Positions 39,330 to 48,548 of a stretch of 64,000 bases of DNA are shown here, piece after piece; the first letter of the stretch is position 1, and each line of letters opens with the position of its first letter. The position numbers were made by a program, and so were the translations under genes. Below the pieces are notes generated by a model. It saw nothing but the letters and a program-made list of their open reading frames with translations, searched no databases and was not told the origin of the DNA. This stretch comes from Levilinea sp. (lineage in GTDB: Bacteria > Chloroflexota > Anaerolineae > Anaerolineales > Anaerolineaceae). The DNA is taken from contig JARKPO010000061.1 of NCBI GenBank assembly GCA_029975215.1, positions 1 through 64,000 on the forward strand, given 5' to 3'.

Positions 39330-41879
39330 TTAAGAAGTTTTATCTAGCAGCGGGCGCAGGGCCTGACCGGTGTAGGAACCGGGGGTCTGGGCCACCTGTT
39401 CGGGCGTGCCCTGGGCCACGATCTGCCCGCCCGCTGCGCCGCCTTCGGGGCCGAGATCAATCACCCAGTCGGCGGTTTTGATCAGATCCAGGTTGTGCTC
39501 GATGACAATGACTGTGCTGCCCGCGTCCACCAAACGGTGGAGGATGCGCAGCAGGCGGTGGGTATCGGCCAGATGCAGGCCGGTGGTGGGTTCATCCAGC
39601 AAATAGAGAGTGTGGGCGGAAGGGCGGCGCTTGAGTTCTTTAGCCAGTTTCAGGCGTTGAGCCTCTCCGCCGGAGAGGGTGGGGGCCGGCTGGGCCAGCT
39701 GCAAATAGCCCAGGCCAATATCCGCCAGGGCCTGCAGGCGGCTGTACACGGCGGGCAGGTTTTGGAAAAGAGGCAGGGCCTCATCCACGGTCATTTCCAG
39801 TACCTGGGCGATGTTCAGCTGGTTGTATTCCACCGAGAGCACCTGGGGGGTGAAGCGCCGTCCGCGGCAGGCCGGGCAAAGCACGTTAACGTCGGGCAGG
39901 AAATGCATGGAAATGGGCAGGAAACCCGCCCCCTGACAGTGTTCGCAGCGCCCGCCGGGGAGATTAAAAGAGAAGTGGCGCGGGGTGAGGCCTAAACGGC
40001 GTGCCTGGGGGGTGGAGGCAAAGGCCACCCGCAGGGGGGAGAGCAGATCGGTGTAGGTGGCCGGGTTGGAACGAGGGTCGCGGCTGAGGGGGGAGGAATC
40101 GAGGGTGATGACTTTTTGAACCTGCTCGGCGCCCTCAATGGATTGGTGCGCGCCGGGGGGTGGGGCGGTGGGAGATGCCGAGGGACGCAAGGCCCGGTCA
40201 AGGATATCTATCACCAGGGTGGACTTGCCGGAACCGGAAACGCCTGTGACGGCGATGAACAGGCCCAGAGGGAAGGAGACCGTCAGGTTTTTCAAGTTGT
40301 TGGCGCACGCGCCGCGCACGGTGAGGACGGCATCGGTGGGTGCGCGGCGGTGGGCGGGCACAGGGATGGCGGCGCGGCGCGAAAGGTAGGCGGCGGTGAG
40401 TGAGGTGGGGTGCGAAAGGACGTTGGAAGGCGGCCCGGAGACCACCACCTGCCCGCCGTGCTTGCCCGCTCCGGGGCCGAGGTCAATGATGTGGTCGGCC
40501 GCGGCGATGAACTGGGGGTCGTGTTCAATTACCAGCACGGTGTTGCCCAAATCCCGCAGGCGGCGCAGTAACGAGAGCAGAGGCAGGGTGTCGCGCGGGT
40601 GCAGTCCCAGGGTGGGCTCATCAAAGACGTAAAGCACACCGGTGAGCGGCGATCCCAAGAGCGAGGCCAGCCGCAGCCGCTGAGCTTCGCCCGCGGAGAG
40701 GGAAGGGGAGGTGCGTTCAAGAGTCAGGTAAGATACACCCACTTCCAACAGGTGTTCCAGACGGGTTTGCAAATCGGCCAGCAGGGGTGCGGCGACCTGA
40801 CTTTCGGCTGCAGTGAGGTGCACGCTGAGCTGGCGCAGCCAGACGGCCAACTGGCTGAGGGGCAGGCGCGACAGGGAGATGATGGTTTCGTTATGCAGCA
40901 CTACAGCGCGGCTTTCGGGCCGCAGGCGGCTGCCCTCACACTCTGGGCAGGTCTGGATGGTGAGCAGACCGGAGAGCTTTTGCAGGTAGCGGGGGTCGTG
41001 AATGTGCTGGGCGTAGCGGCGCAGCAGTGCGGTGGCCAGGCCCTCAAAGCGCCCCTGACGCACTGTGCGCGGGGGCGGCGTTTGGGGAAAGTGTCGGCTG
41101 AACTGAGGGCTTTCGACGCCGAAGAAAAGCAGATCGTGCAGGGCAGGGGGAAAATCCTGAATGGGCAGTGAAGGGTCCAGCGGAATGGCATAGTGAGCGG
41201 CGGCGGCACGCAGGATGGACAGGTGATATTGGGTGTGGAAGGCGTCCCAATCCTCAACCGCTCCCTCCAACAAGCTGCGCCGGGGGTCGGCCAGACGCTC
41301 CAGGTTGGGCAGCAGCAGGGTTCCCAATCCGGTGCAGGCGGGGCATGCGCCCTCGGGTTTATTAAATGAAAAGGCTGCCATGCTCAGTTCAGGAACGGAC
41401 GCTCCGCAGGTTGGGCAGGGAAAGCTCTGCACGGGCTGAGCCTCGGCAGGCTCGTCGCTGGGTTCTTCGGTGTCGGGGAAGAATGAGAAGGGGTCGAGGG
41501 GTGGGGCCGAGCGCGCACCGCAGGCCGGGCAGGGACGGCGTCCCAGGCGGGCGTACAGCGCCCGCAGGTAGGTGTAAACCCTCGTGACGGTTCCCACCGT
41601 GGAACGCGGGCTTTGGTGGGTGAGGTATTGATCCAGGCTGACGGCGGGCGACAGGCCGGTGATGGATTCGACCGGCGGGGTTGAATAACCGTAGGGCAAA
41701 ATTCCCAGAGATTCCAGGTATTGGCGTTGACCCTCTTTCAGCAGCAGATCCAGCCCCAGGGTGGATTTTCCGGAGCCGGACAGGCCGGTGAGCACCACCA
41801 ATTGGTTCTTGGGGACGGACACGGACAGATTCTTGAGGTTATGAAGCCGTGCGCCGCGGATGAGGATGGAATCAGCCAT
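39330..41879 (-). CDS. UvrA paralogue lacking the UvrB-binding domain (UvrA2/DrrC type)
   Basis: An 849-residue ABC ATPase of the UvrA family. Two nucleotide-binding modules are visible: Walker A TGLSGSGKSTLGLD with SLSAGEAQRLRLASLLG, and TGVSGSGKSTLVID with TLSGGEAQRLKLAKELK. Zinc-finger cysteine pairs are at CPACG, CPTCG and CEHCQG. After the first pair the sequence passes directly to the second, so the roughly 120-residue UvrB-binding domain of true UvrA is absent. Such UvrA2 proteins are linked to DNA-damaging drug resistance. It lies just downstream of an ABC-2 exporter on the same strand. ATG 41879 marks the usual family start. Confidence 0.9.
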   Translation of the reverse strand: MADSILIRGARLHNLKNLSVSVPKNQLVVLTGLSGSGKSTLGLDLLLKEGQRQYLESLGILPYGYSTPPVESITGLSPAVSLDQYLTHQSPRSTVGTVTRVYTYLRALYARLGRRPCPACGARSAPPLDPFSFFPDTEEPSDEPAEAQPVQSFPCPTCGASVPELSMAAFSFNKPEGACPACTGLGTLLLPNLERLADPRRSLLEGAVEDWDAFHTQYHLSILRAAAAHYAIPLDPSLPIQDFPPALHDLLFFGVESPQFSRHFPQTPPPRTVRQGRFEGLATALLRRYAQHIHDPRYLQKLSGLLTIQTCPECEGSRLRPESRAVVLHNETIISLSRLPLSQLAVWLRQLSVHLTAAESQVAAPLLADLQTRLEHLLEVGVSYLTLERTSPSLSAGEAQRLRLASLLGSPLTGVLYVFDEPTLGLHPRDTLPLLSLLRRLRDLGNTVLVIEHDPQFIAAADHIIDLGPGAGKHGGQVVVSGPPSNVLSHPTSLTAAYLSRRAAIPVPAHRRAPTDAVLTVRGACANNLKNLTVSFPLGLFIAVTGVSGSGKSTLVIDILDRALRPSASPTAPPPGAHQSIEGAEQVQKVITLDSSPLSRDPRSNPATYTDLLSPLRVAFASTPQARRLGLTPRHFSFNLPGGRCEHCQGAGFLPISMHFLPDVNVLCPACRGRRFTPQVLSVEYNQLNIAQVLEMTVDEALPLFQNLPAVYSRLQALADIGLGYLQLAQPAPTLSGGEAQRLKLAKELKRRPSAHTLYLLDEPTTGLHLADTHRLLRILHRLVDAGSTVIVIEHNLDLIKTADWVIDLGPEGGAAGGQIVAQGTPEQVAQTPGSYTGQALRPLLDKTS

Positions 41880-41898
41880 ACGTGTCCTGGAAGGAAGG

Positions 41899-43140
41899 CT
41901 AATCTTCGAAGCGGAAGCGCCAGACAGCCAGCCCAAAACACAGCAGGGCCATGCCGGTGAGCACCGCCGCGGGCAGCAGCGCCCCTGATAGCCCCATCTG
42001 ACGGGTGATGATGTTTTGGAAGCCGCGGATGGCCCAGAAGTGCGGGGTCAGCCACTGCAGGCCGGGGATAGCAATATTGGGGGACATGGCCCCAGAAGCG
42101 ATCGCCAGGATCAACACGATGAGGATGGTCAGACCGCTGGATTGACCGGTGGTGCGGGCCAGGGCAGCGATGAGGATGCCCAGGGCGGCGATGACGGCGG
42201 CGGTGGGCAGGATGACAGCGGCCAGGACCAGGGGGGAAGACCCCAGAGAGAAATCAAAAAACAGGCTGCTGACAAAGAACACAAACAAGATTTGCAGGCT
42301 GGCCACTACCGCATAGGGGAAGAATTTTCCCGCCAGGATGGCGGCTTTGCTGGCCGGGGTGGACAGCAGGCGGCGCAGAGTACCTTCGGCGCGCTCCTGC
42401 ACGATGGTGGTAGCCAGTTGGCTGACCAAAAAGAAGGCGAACATGAGGGTGTAACCCGGCACCAGGGATTCCATCAAGGAAGGCAGACTCTCAGAAGACG
42501 GGCCTTCTCCGACGGGCTGTAAATTCAATGAGACCAGCGGGTCTTCGACGGCTGACCGCACCTGCGAGGCCACCACGCCCTGGAAGGCGGCGGTGAGGAA
42601 CTCCTGCAATACGCCGGTGTCCATACCCGCCAGGTTCCCCTGCGAGGTGAGCAGCGAAGCGATGCCGCGCTTCACGCTGCGGGCCACTTCGGCATCCACC
42701 AATTGGGGGGCCAGGGCAGCGTTGACCAGACCCGTGACGATGGAGGCGCGCTCACTGCGCGCGGGATCCACAATCAGCTCCAGGGCCGCGCCGGAATCGG
42801 TGAGCACGGCTTCAGAAAAGCCCGCCGGAATAACCACGGCGGCCATGTGCTCCCCCTGTCCCACGCGTCGGTCCGCTTCGGCGCGGCTGGTGAGCAGCTG
42901 CACTTCCAAATTGGGAGAATCCTGGAGGGCGGTGAGGACGCGGGCTGCGTTGGCGCTGGAGTCGAGGTTGACGGCGAAGACCGCCACCGTGGGCATCCCC
43001 GATGAACCGAAGACGGCCCCCATGATCCAAATGAACAGAAAGGGAACCAGCAGGATGACCACCAGGTTGGCGGGCTGCTGCAGCCACAGGCGAAGCTCTT
43101 TGCGGGCGATGACCCAAATTTGCGCGAGCATAGGCGTCAA
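41899..43140 (-). CDS. ABC-2 type transporter permease (second subunit)
   Basis: A 413-residue membrane protein of the ABC-2 family. It has one N-terminal helix (residues 20-45), a large outside domain (about 50-220), and then five helices in the second half with the family stretch QERAEGTLRRLLSTPASKAAIL near residue 250. It pairs with the next permease and the ATPase to export a hydrophobic compound or drug. The start is only 4 bases after the stop of the upstream permease. Substrate is unknown. Confidence 0.88.
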   Translation of the reverse strand: MTPMLAQIWVIARKELRLWLQQPANLVVILLVPFLFIWIMGAVFGSSGMPTVAVFAVNLDSSANAARVLTALQDSPNLEVQLLTSRAEADRRVGQGEHMAAVVIPAGFSEAVLTDSGAALELIVDPARSERASIVTGLVNAALAPQLVDAEVARSVKRGIASLLTSQGNLAGMDTGVLQEFLTAAFQGVVASQVRSAVEDPLVSLNLQPVGEGPSSESLPSLMESLVPGYTLMFAFFLVSQLATTIVQERAEGTLRRLLSTPASKAAILAGKFFPYAVVASLQILFVFFVSSLFFDFSLGSSPLVLAAVILPTAAVIAALGILIAALARTTGQSSGLTILIVLILAIASGAMSPNIAIPGLQWLTPHFWAIRGFQNIITRQMGLSGALLPAAVLTGMALLCFGLAVWRFRFED

Positions 43141-43143
43141 TCC

Positions 43144-44415
43144 TCAGTCTTCGAAATCAAAGCGGCGCACGGCCAGGAAAAAGAACCCAGCGGCGAAGGC
43201 CAGCAGCACGCCGATTTGCGGCAGAACCGCGGACAGCCCCTGACCGCGCACGATCAGCGCGAGGAAACCCTCCAGCGCCCAGCTGTGGGGAACCAGATGG
43301 CTGAGGGTGCGCAGGAAGGGAGGCATGAGGTCAATGGGGAACATGCATCCGCCCAGCAGGGCGGCGATGATGAGCATGGGCACCAGCCCCGACGACAGCC
43401 CGGGCACCGTGGCGGCGGCCAGGCCGATGGCGGTGGCGGCGCACACCAGGGCGGCGGTGAGCAGGAAGAGGGCAAAGTACTGCGTGCCCAGGTTCATGCC
43501 AAACACCGCTGCGCCAATGGCGAACATGACCAGCACCTGCAGCATGCCGATGACGAAAGCCGCCAGAAGCTTGCCGCCCAGCAGAGAGGCTGGACGAACG
43601 GGCATGGAGAGCAGGCGTTTGAAGGTGCCGTTGCGCTTTTCATCGCGGACGGCGCCGGAGAGGTAGTCCACCAGGAAAAAGACATACATCACCGTGTAGC
43701 CGGGGATGGTTTGCTGGAAGGTGTCGGGCAGTTTTTTGAGGGTGTAGTTGGCGGGCTGCACGGTTTCCAGGCGAATGGCGGGCTGCTGATCTTTGGTGGG
43801 CTGCGCGTTGAGGCCGTTCTCTAACTCGGATTGCGTCTCTTGGGGGGCCACAGCCGAAAGGCTTTTTAACTGGTCGAACCCGGCGTTGACGGAATGGGTG
43901 ACGGAAAGTTTGACCGCCGCGCCTTTGAGGACGCTCTCGATCTGCATCAGGCGGGTGGAATCGCCGCCAGGGTCGTAGATGAGGGTGATTTCGGTTTTTT
44001 GGCCGTCGGCGATGCGCTGCGAAAAATCGGCGGGGATGACGACCAGGGCGGCGCGCCGCTGCTGACCGACCATGTAGCGTGCGGTGCGCTCATAACAGGC
44101 CGGGCCGGGGGTCTGGCAGTCGGGGTCGGCAGCCAATCCGGCGGCTTCGATCTGCTGGGCGGTGAACCAGTTCTCAACCATGAAGCTTTCTTCCAACAAG
44201 GCGCGCAGTCCTTCGGCCGATGCACCGCTGTCGTAGCTGACCAGCGGCAGCGAGATGCGGCGGTTATCCGCTTGCAGCCCATAGCCGTCGCCGCCCCCCA
44301 GGGCAAAGCCGATGGGCAGGATGAAGGCCAACGGCATGAGGAAGAGAACAGCCAGCTGGGGGATATCGCGGGTGAGCTGGCGTAAATCGTTTTTGAGGAT
44401 AACAAAAAGGTTCAT
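43144..44415 (-). CDS. ABC-2 type transporter permease (first subunit)
   Basis: A 423-residue ABC-2 permease with the same plan as its neighbour: one N-terminal helix, a large extracytoplasmic domain, and a C-terminal helix bundle with DEKRNGTFKRLLSMPVRPASL. The two permeases are paralogues and probably form a heterodimer. The ATPase gene ends 9 bases upstream of it, so all three genes form one operon. Confidence 0.88.
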   Translation of the reverse strand: MNLFVILKNDLRQLTRDIPQLAVLFLMPLAFILPIGFALGGGDGYGLQADNRRISLPLVSYDSGASAEGLRALLEESFMVENWFTAQQIEAAGLAADPDCQTPGPACYERTARYMVGQQRRAALVVIPADFSQRIADGQKTEITLIYDPGGDSTRLMQIESVLKGAAVKLSVTHSVNAGFDQLKSLSAVAPQETQSELENGLNAQPTKDQQPAIRLETVQPANYTLKKLPDTFQQTIPGYTVMYVFFLVDYLSGAVRDEKRNGTFKRLLSMPVRPASLLGGKLLAAFVIGMLQVLVMFAIGAAVFGMNLGTQYFALFLLTAALVCAATAIGLAAATVPGLSSGLVPMLIIAALLGGCMFPIDLMPPFLRTLSHLVPHSWALEGFLALIVRGQGLSAVLPQIGVLLAFAAGFFFLAVRRFDFED

Positions 44416-44424
44416 GCCGCGTCC

Positions 44425-45384
44425 CTAAGCGCGAAGCGATTTGCCCGTGAGGTGCAGGAATACACTTTCCAGGTTGGGTTCCAGGGTTTCCATGGAAAGG
44501 ATCTCCAGCCCCTGCTGGTTAAACAATTGGATAATTTCCAGCAGGGCCGGGTTGGCGCTGCGCGTTTCCACTTTAAGAATAGCCTTGTGCGCGGCGCCGT
44601 CGGCCTCAAAAACGGCCGAGCGCACCTGCGAAAGGGCCTGGACAGACTGGGCAACCGCGGGGTCGGCCTGAGGGAGGCCGATGCGCAGGATGCCGCCGCC
44701 CAGCATGGCGATCAGCTCGCGGGGGGTGTTGAGGGCGATGATTTCTCCGCGGTCCATGATGGCCACGCGTTGGCAGAGGCGCTCGGCCTCTTCCATGTAA
44801 TGCGTGGTGTAGAGGATGGTCATGCCCTCTTCACGGTTGAGGCGTTCCACGCTCTCAAAGATGTGATTGCGGCTCTGCGGGTCTACCCCCACGGTGGGTT
44901 CATCGAGAAAGAGGACGCGCGGGGAATGGATTAGCCCGACGGCCAGGTTGATGCGGCGCTTCATACCGCCGGAGTAGGATTTGATGGGGTCGTTGGCGCG
45001 CTCGGTCATGCCCACATATTCCAGCACGCTTTCCACCCGATCGCGCAGGGATTTGCCGCGCAGGCCAAACAATTCGCCAAAGAAGCGCAGGTTTTCACGG
45101 GCTGAGAGGGTGGGGTAGAGGGCCAGGTCCTGGGGAACAACGCCGATGAGCCGTTTGACTTCGGCAGCGGAACTGGCTACATCCATACCGGCGATGACAG
45201 CCGAACCCGAGGTGGGCGGCAGCAGGCAGGTGAGCATGGAGATGGTGGTGGATTTACCCGCTCCGTTGGGGCCGAGCAGACCAAAGACCTCGCCGGGGTC
45301 AATGTGGAAGTTGAGGTCTTTTACGGCCAGGAAATCGCCGTAGCGGTAGGTCAGGTTGCGGGTTTCCACGATGGGAGTGGGCAT
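44425..45384 (-). CDS. ABC exporter ATPase (DrrA/ABC-2 type)
   Basis: A 319-residue ATP-binding subunit. Walker A is [17 protein letters not shown] near residue 35, the signature is [15 protein letters not shown] near 135, and Walker B is [13 protein letters not shown]. The C-terminal extension from about residue 225 is typical of drug- and antibiotic-exporting DrrA-like ATPases. It is the first gene of the exporter operon. ATG 45384 is the family start. Confidence 0.92.
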   Translation of the reverse strand: MPTPIVETRNLTYRYGDFLAVKDLNFHIDPGEVFGLLGPNGAGKSTTISMLTCLLPPTSGSAVIAGMDVASSAAEVKRLIGVVPQDLALYPTLSARENLRFFGELFGLRGKSLRDRVESVLEYVGMTERANDPIKSYSGGMKRRINLAVGLIHSPRVLFLDEPTVGVDPQSRNHIFESVERLNREEGMTILYTTHYMEEAERLCQRVAIMDRGEIIALNTPRELIAMLGGGILRIGLPQADPAVAQSVQALSQVRSAVFEADGAAHKAILKVETRSANPALLEIIQLFNQQGLEILSMETLEPNLESVFLHLTGKSLRA

Positions 45385-45480
45385 AGGGCAGGGTTCCTTT
45401 GCACAGGCGGTAAATGCAAGGCAGCAGGTCTTGAGGGATACGGGATGCGGTTGGACCTGGCTGGAAGCGGCAGACGGTGA

Positions 45481-46230
45481 TCAGCGGATCTTGAGCAGCT
45501 CGCGCAGTTGGGCTTCGTTGAAATCGACAACGATGCGGCCGTCAATATCAAAGGTGGGGGTAGTCTGGTTGCCGTTGGCCCACTGCCGCACCTGTGCCGC
45601 GGCTTTGGGGTTTGCGTCAATATCCACCTCGGTATAGGGGATGTTGTGAGAGCGCAGCCAGGCGCGGGCGCGTTTGCAGTCGGGGCACCAGGCGGTGCAG
45701 TACATGACCACCCCACCGTGAGGCAGGGGCTCATCTGAGCTGGGTTCGGCCTGCAGGGCAGCGGCGATGGCCGGGTCGCATTTGGCCAGCTCTTTAAAGA
45801 GCACCTCATTGCTGGGCTGTTCGCCGATATCATGCACATCGATGTAGCGGAGGATGCCCTGGGCATCCATGATGAAGATGGCGCGTTCCGAGAACCCGTC
45901 TGGGCGCAGAACGCCGTATTTTTCAGCAACGGCGCCGTGCGGCCAAAAATCGCTGAGCAGGGGATAGGTAATGCCGCCCAGACTTTTTGCCCAAGCCTGT
46001 AAACAGGGGACATGATCTACGCTGATGCCCAGAACCTGGACATTTAATCCCGTGAACTTGGCCAAATTGGCCTCGTACGACGGGATCTGGCTCGTTCATA
46101 TCGGTGTCCAGGCCAGGGGGAAGAACGCCAAAACCACGTTTTTCCCGCGCAGCTCACACAGGCTGATATCTGTCCCCAAATGACTGGGGAGAGTGAAATC
46201 GGGTGCTTTTTGGCCAACAGCAAGTTGCAT
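45481..46230 (-). CDS. Peroxiredoxin-glutaredoxin fusion with in-frame TGA, probable selenoprotein
   Basis: A 250-codon frame interrupted only by TGA at codon 45. Before it: MQLAVGQKAPDFTLPS and VVLAFFPLAWTPI. After it, in the same frame: TSQIPSYEANLAKF. In peroxiredoxins of this type the sequence is AWTPxCT, so the TGA stands exactly at the peroxidatic Cys and should encode selenocysteine. The second half (from about residue 175) is a glutaredoxin with MYCTAWCPDCKRAR and TTPTFDIDG, a likely reducing partner. The promoter and GGAGGA site before 46230 support the full-length start. Without recoding only a 44-residue peptide or a TTG-initiated remnant would be made. A nonsense mutation or sequencing error is the alternative. 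SelA/B/C were not seen in the window. Confidence 0.75.
46047..46098 (-). promoter_or_regulatory. Candidate bacterial SECIS stem-loop after the TGA
   Basis: On the minus strand, downstream of the TGA (46098-46096), ATCCCGT (46086-46080) pairs perfectly with ACGGGAT (46053-46047). Inside, GGCC (46072-46069) pairs with GGCC (46063-46060) around a 5-base loop. The apical loop lies about 28 bases after the TGA, within the spacing of bacterial SECIS elements. It lacks an obvious G at the start of the loop. Confidence 0.45.
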
Positions 46231-46263
46231 GGGGATCCTCCCAGGAGAATGCTGACTTGATCT

Positions 46264-46292
46264 ATAATATTCTTATCGGGGCTGTCTGTCAA
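46264..46292 (-). promoter_or_regulatory. Promoter of the peroxiredoxin-glutaredoxin gene
   Basis: On the minus strand, TTGACA (46292-46287) and TATTAT (46269-46264) with a 17-base spacer. Transcription would start about 25-30 bases before ATG 46230. Confidence 0.7.
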
Positions 46293-46384
46293 CCGCGGAT
46301 AGCGAAAGAAATGATCTTCCGGGCTTACCGGCTAAAACTGCGCTTTGCTTCGGGCGAGGTGGGGTTTTGGGAGGGATGATACGC

Positions 46385-48406
46385 ATGACCAATCGTCGTT
46401 TGATAACCGCTGAGGACCTGTACCGTTTTCAGGTGATCACCAGCAGCGAAATTTCTCCGGATGGAGAACGGGTGGTGTTTGGTGTGCAGCGGGTGGAACG
46501 CAAAACGGAAAAGAAATATACCAATTTATGGATGCTGCGTCTGGAAACCGGCGCTGCCGTGCCCTTTACAGTGGGGGATCATGTGGACGGCAAGGCGCAC
46601 TGGTCGCCGGACGGGGGGCAGCTGGCGTTCACATCCAACCGCCTGGACGAAAAGCAAACTCAGTTATTTGTGATGCCGGCTGACGGGGGCGAGGCCCGGC
46701 CGTTGACGCGGCTGCAGGGCGAATTTGGCGAGTTTGCCTGGTCGCCCAAGGGGACGCAGATTGTGTGTGAGTTCCGCAAAAAAGACGCCGAAGTGGTGGA
46801 ACGTGAACAGGACGAGCAAAAAAAGAAGTTGGGGGTGGTTTCGCGGCGCTACACGCGCGTCTTTTACAAGCTGGACAACTACGGCTATTTGCCGCAGGAG
46901 CGCACGCACCTGTGGCTGATGGATGCGCGCACGGGGCGGGTGCGTCAGCTGACCGACAGCGCCGTTTATGATGAAACTGGGCCGGTCTGGTCGCCGGATG
47001 GGAAGGAAGTGGCCTTTTTCTCCAACCGCCAGCCCGACCCTGATTTTGATCCTGATAGGGTGGATCTGTGGGTGTTGGAGGTGCGCAGCGGCGCCGTTCG
47101 GAAGGTGGAGACGCCCACTGGCCCCAAAGGACAGGCCAGCTGGTCGCCGGATGGAAAATGGATTGCCTATATCGGCCGCGAAGGGCTGAACGAATCCTGG
47201 AAGCCGGATCGGCTGTGGGTGGTTCCAGCGGACGGCAGCGGCCCGGCCCGCTGCGTGAGCGCGGCGCAGGATGTGTTTATTTCCGCATCCACCATTAATG
47301 ACGTGGGTGGAACCCGGCAGATGGCACCGGTGTGGTCGCCGGACAGCAGCCGGCTGTATGTGCAGGCGGCTTATCACGGGCGCACGGCGCTGTGGGCTTT
47401 TGACGCGGCGGACGGCACGAAGGAAGCCGTGGTGGACGTGCCGGGGGTGGTGGTGGATTTCAGCCTGGATGAGCGCCACCGGCGGCTGGCTTATACCCTG
47501 GGGACGCTGCAGGATCCGTGTCAGGTTTGGGTGCGGGAGATGGACGGCAGCCGCCCAGAGCGAGCGGTGACTCACCTGAACCAGGAGTGGTTAAAGGAAA
47601 TAGACCTGAGCACGGTGGAGGATTTCTGGTTTCAGGGGCCGGACGGCAACGATTTACAGGGCTGGATTGTGCAGCCGCCTGGGATGGAAGCCGGACGCAA
47701 ATACCCCTGCCTGGTGGAAATTCACGGCGGACCGGTAACGCAGTACGGCTTTTTCTTCATGCACGAGTTCTATTATCTGGCAGCGCAAGGCTATGTGGTG
47801 GCGTTCAGCAATCCGCGCGGCGGCAGCGGATATGGCGAAAAGCACGCCGAAGCTATCAGCAAGGGCCGCTGGGGGACGGCGGATTATGCGGATGTGATGG
47901 CCTTCGGCGATTTACTGGCGCAGAAAGAGTATGTGGACAGCCAGTGCATGGGCGTTTTGGGCGGCAGCTATGGGGGTTATATGACCAACTGGATCATCGG
48001 CCACACCCAGCGCTTCGCTGCCGCGGTGAGCATGCGCTCTGTGAGCAATTTCGTTTCTATGTGGGGCTCCAGCGATTTCAACTGGTGGTTCCAAACGGAG
48101 CTGGATGGGCGCGCACCCTATGAGAGCATTGAGGTGGCCTGGGACCGTTCGCCGGTGAAATATTTGGGTAACGCGCGTACGCCCACCCTGGTGATCCATA
48201 ATGAAATGGACATGCGCTGTGATCCCGAACAGGGCGAACAGGTGTATGTGGCCTTGAAGAAACTGGGCGTGGATACGGAATTGGTGCTCTTTCCGGAGGA
48301 GCCGCACGGCTTATCACGTACGGGGCGCACCGACCGCAAAATTGTGCGCCTGAAGAGTATCAGCGGATGGTTTGACCGCTACTTGAAAGGCAAAGACGGC
48401 AGATAA
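46385..48406 (+). CDS. S9-family prolyl oligopeptidase-type peptidase
   Basis: A 673-residue serine peptidase, probably cytoplasmic (no signal peptide). The first 400 residues form a beta-propeller with repeated WSPDG blades. The catalytic alpha/beta-hydrolase domain follows, with Ser in GGSYGGYMTNW (about residue 528), Asp in HNEMDMRCDPEQ and His in EPHGLSRTG. It cleaves short peptides and resembles acylaminoacyl peptidases (DAP-type). Start 46385 gives a 9-base gap to GGGAGGG; ATG 46376 would touch that site. Confidence 0.92.
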   Translation: MTNRRLITAEDLYRFQVITSSEISPDGERVVFGVQRVERKTEKKYTNLWMLRLETGAAVPFTVGDHVDGKAHWSPDGGQLAFTSNRLDEKQTQLFVMPADGGEARPLTRLQGEFGEFAWSPKGTQIVCEFRKKDAEVVEREQDEQKKKLGVVSRRYTRVFYKLDNYGYLPQERTHLWLMDARTGRVRQLTDSAVYDETGPVWSPDGKEVAFFSNRQPDPDFDPDRVDLWVLEVRSGAVRKVETPTGPKGQASWSPDGKWIAYIGREGLNESWKPDRLWVVPADGSGPARCVSAAQDVFISASTINDVGGTRQMAPVWSPDSSRLYVQAAYHGRTALWAFDAADGTKEAVVDVPGVVVDFSLDERHRRLAYTLGTLQDPCQVWVREMDGSRPERAVTHLNQEWLKEIDLSTVEDFWFQGPDGNDLQGWIVQPPGMEAGRKYPCLVEIHGGPVTQYGFFFMHEFYYLAAQGYVVAFSNPRGGSGYGEKHAEAISKGRWGTADYADVMAFGDLLAQKEYVDSQCMGVLGGSYGGYMTNWIIGHTQRFAAAVSMRSVSNFVSMWGSSDFNWWFQTELDGRAPYESIEVAWDRSPVKYLGNARTPTLVIHNEMDMRCDPEQGEQVYVALKKLGVDTELVLFPEEPHGLSRTGRTDRKIVRLKSISGWFDRYLKGKDGR

Positions 48407-48410
48407 TTGG

Positions 48411-48440
48411 CACCCCCCCTGGCCATCCCCAGGGGGGGTG
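48411..48440 (+). terminator. Terminator after the S9 peptidase gene
   Basis: A strong hairpin with CACCCCCCCTGG paired to CCAGGGGGGGTG lies just after the stop. No T run follows, so it may work with Rho or as a stabiliser. Confidence 0.6.
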
Positions 48441-48548
48441 CATTGAATCGGACAAAGACCGGCCAATTGCCCAGGCGCGGGCAGGATGGTTTTAGGGTAC
48501 AATCATCCCAATCCAATGGACATATCTTTGAAACGAAGAGGGTGACGT

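Noticed and set aside
46047-46292. Frameshift or two separate genes at the peroxiredoxin
   Set aside because: The reading frame before and after the TGA is the same, so no shift is needed; only one codon differs from a full-length gene.
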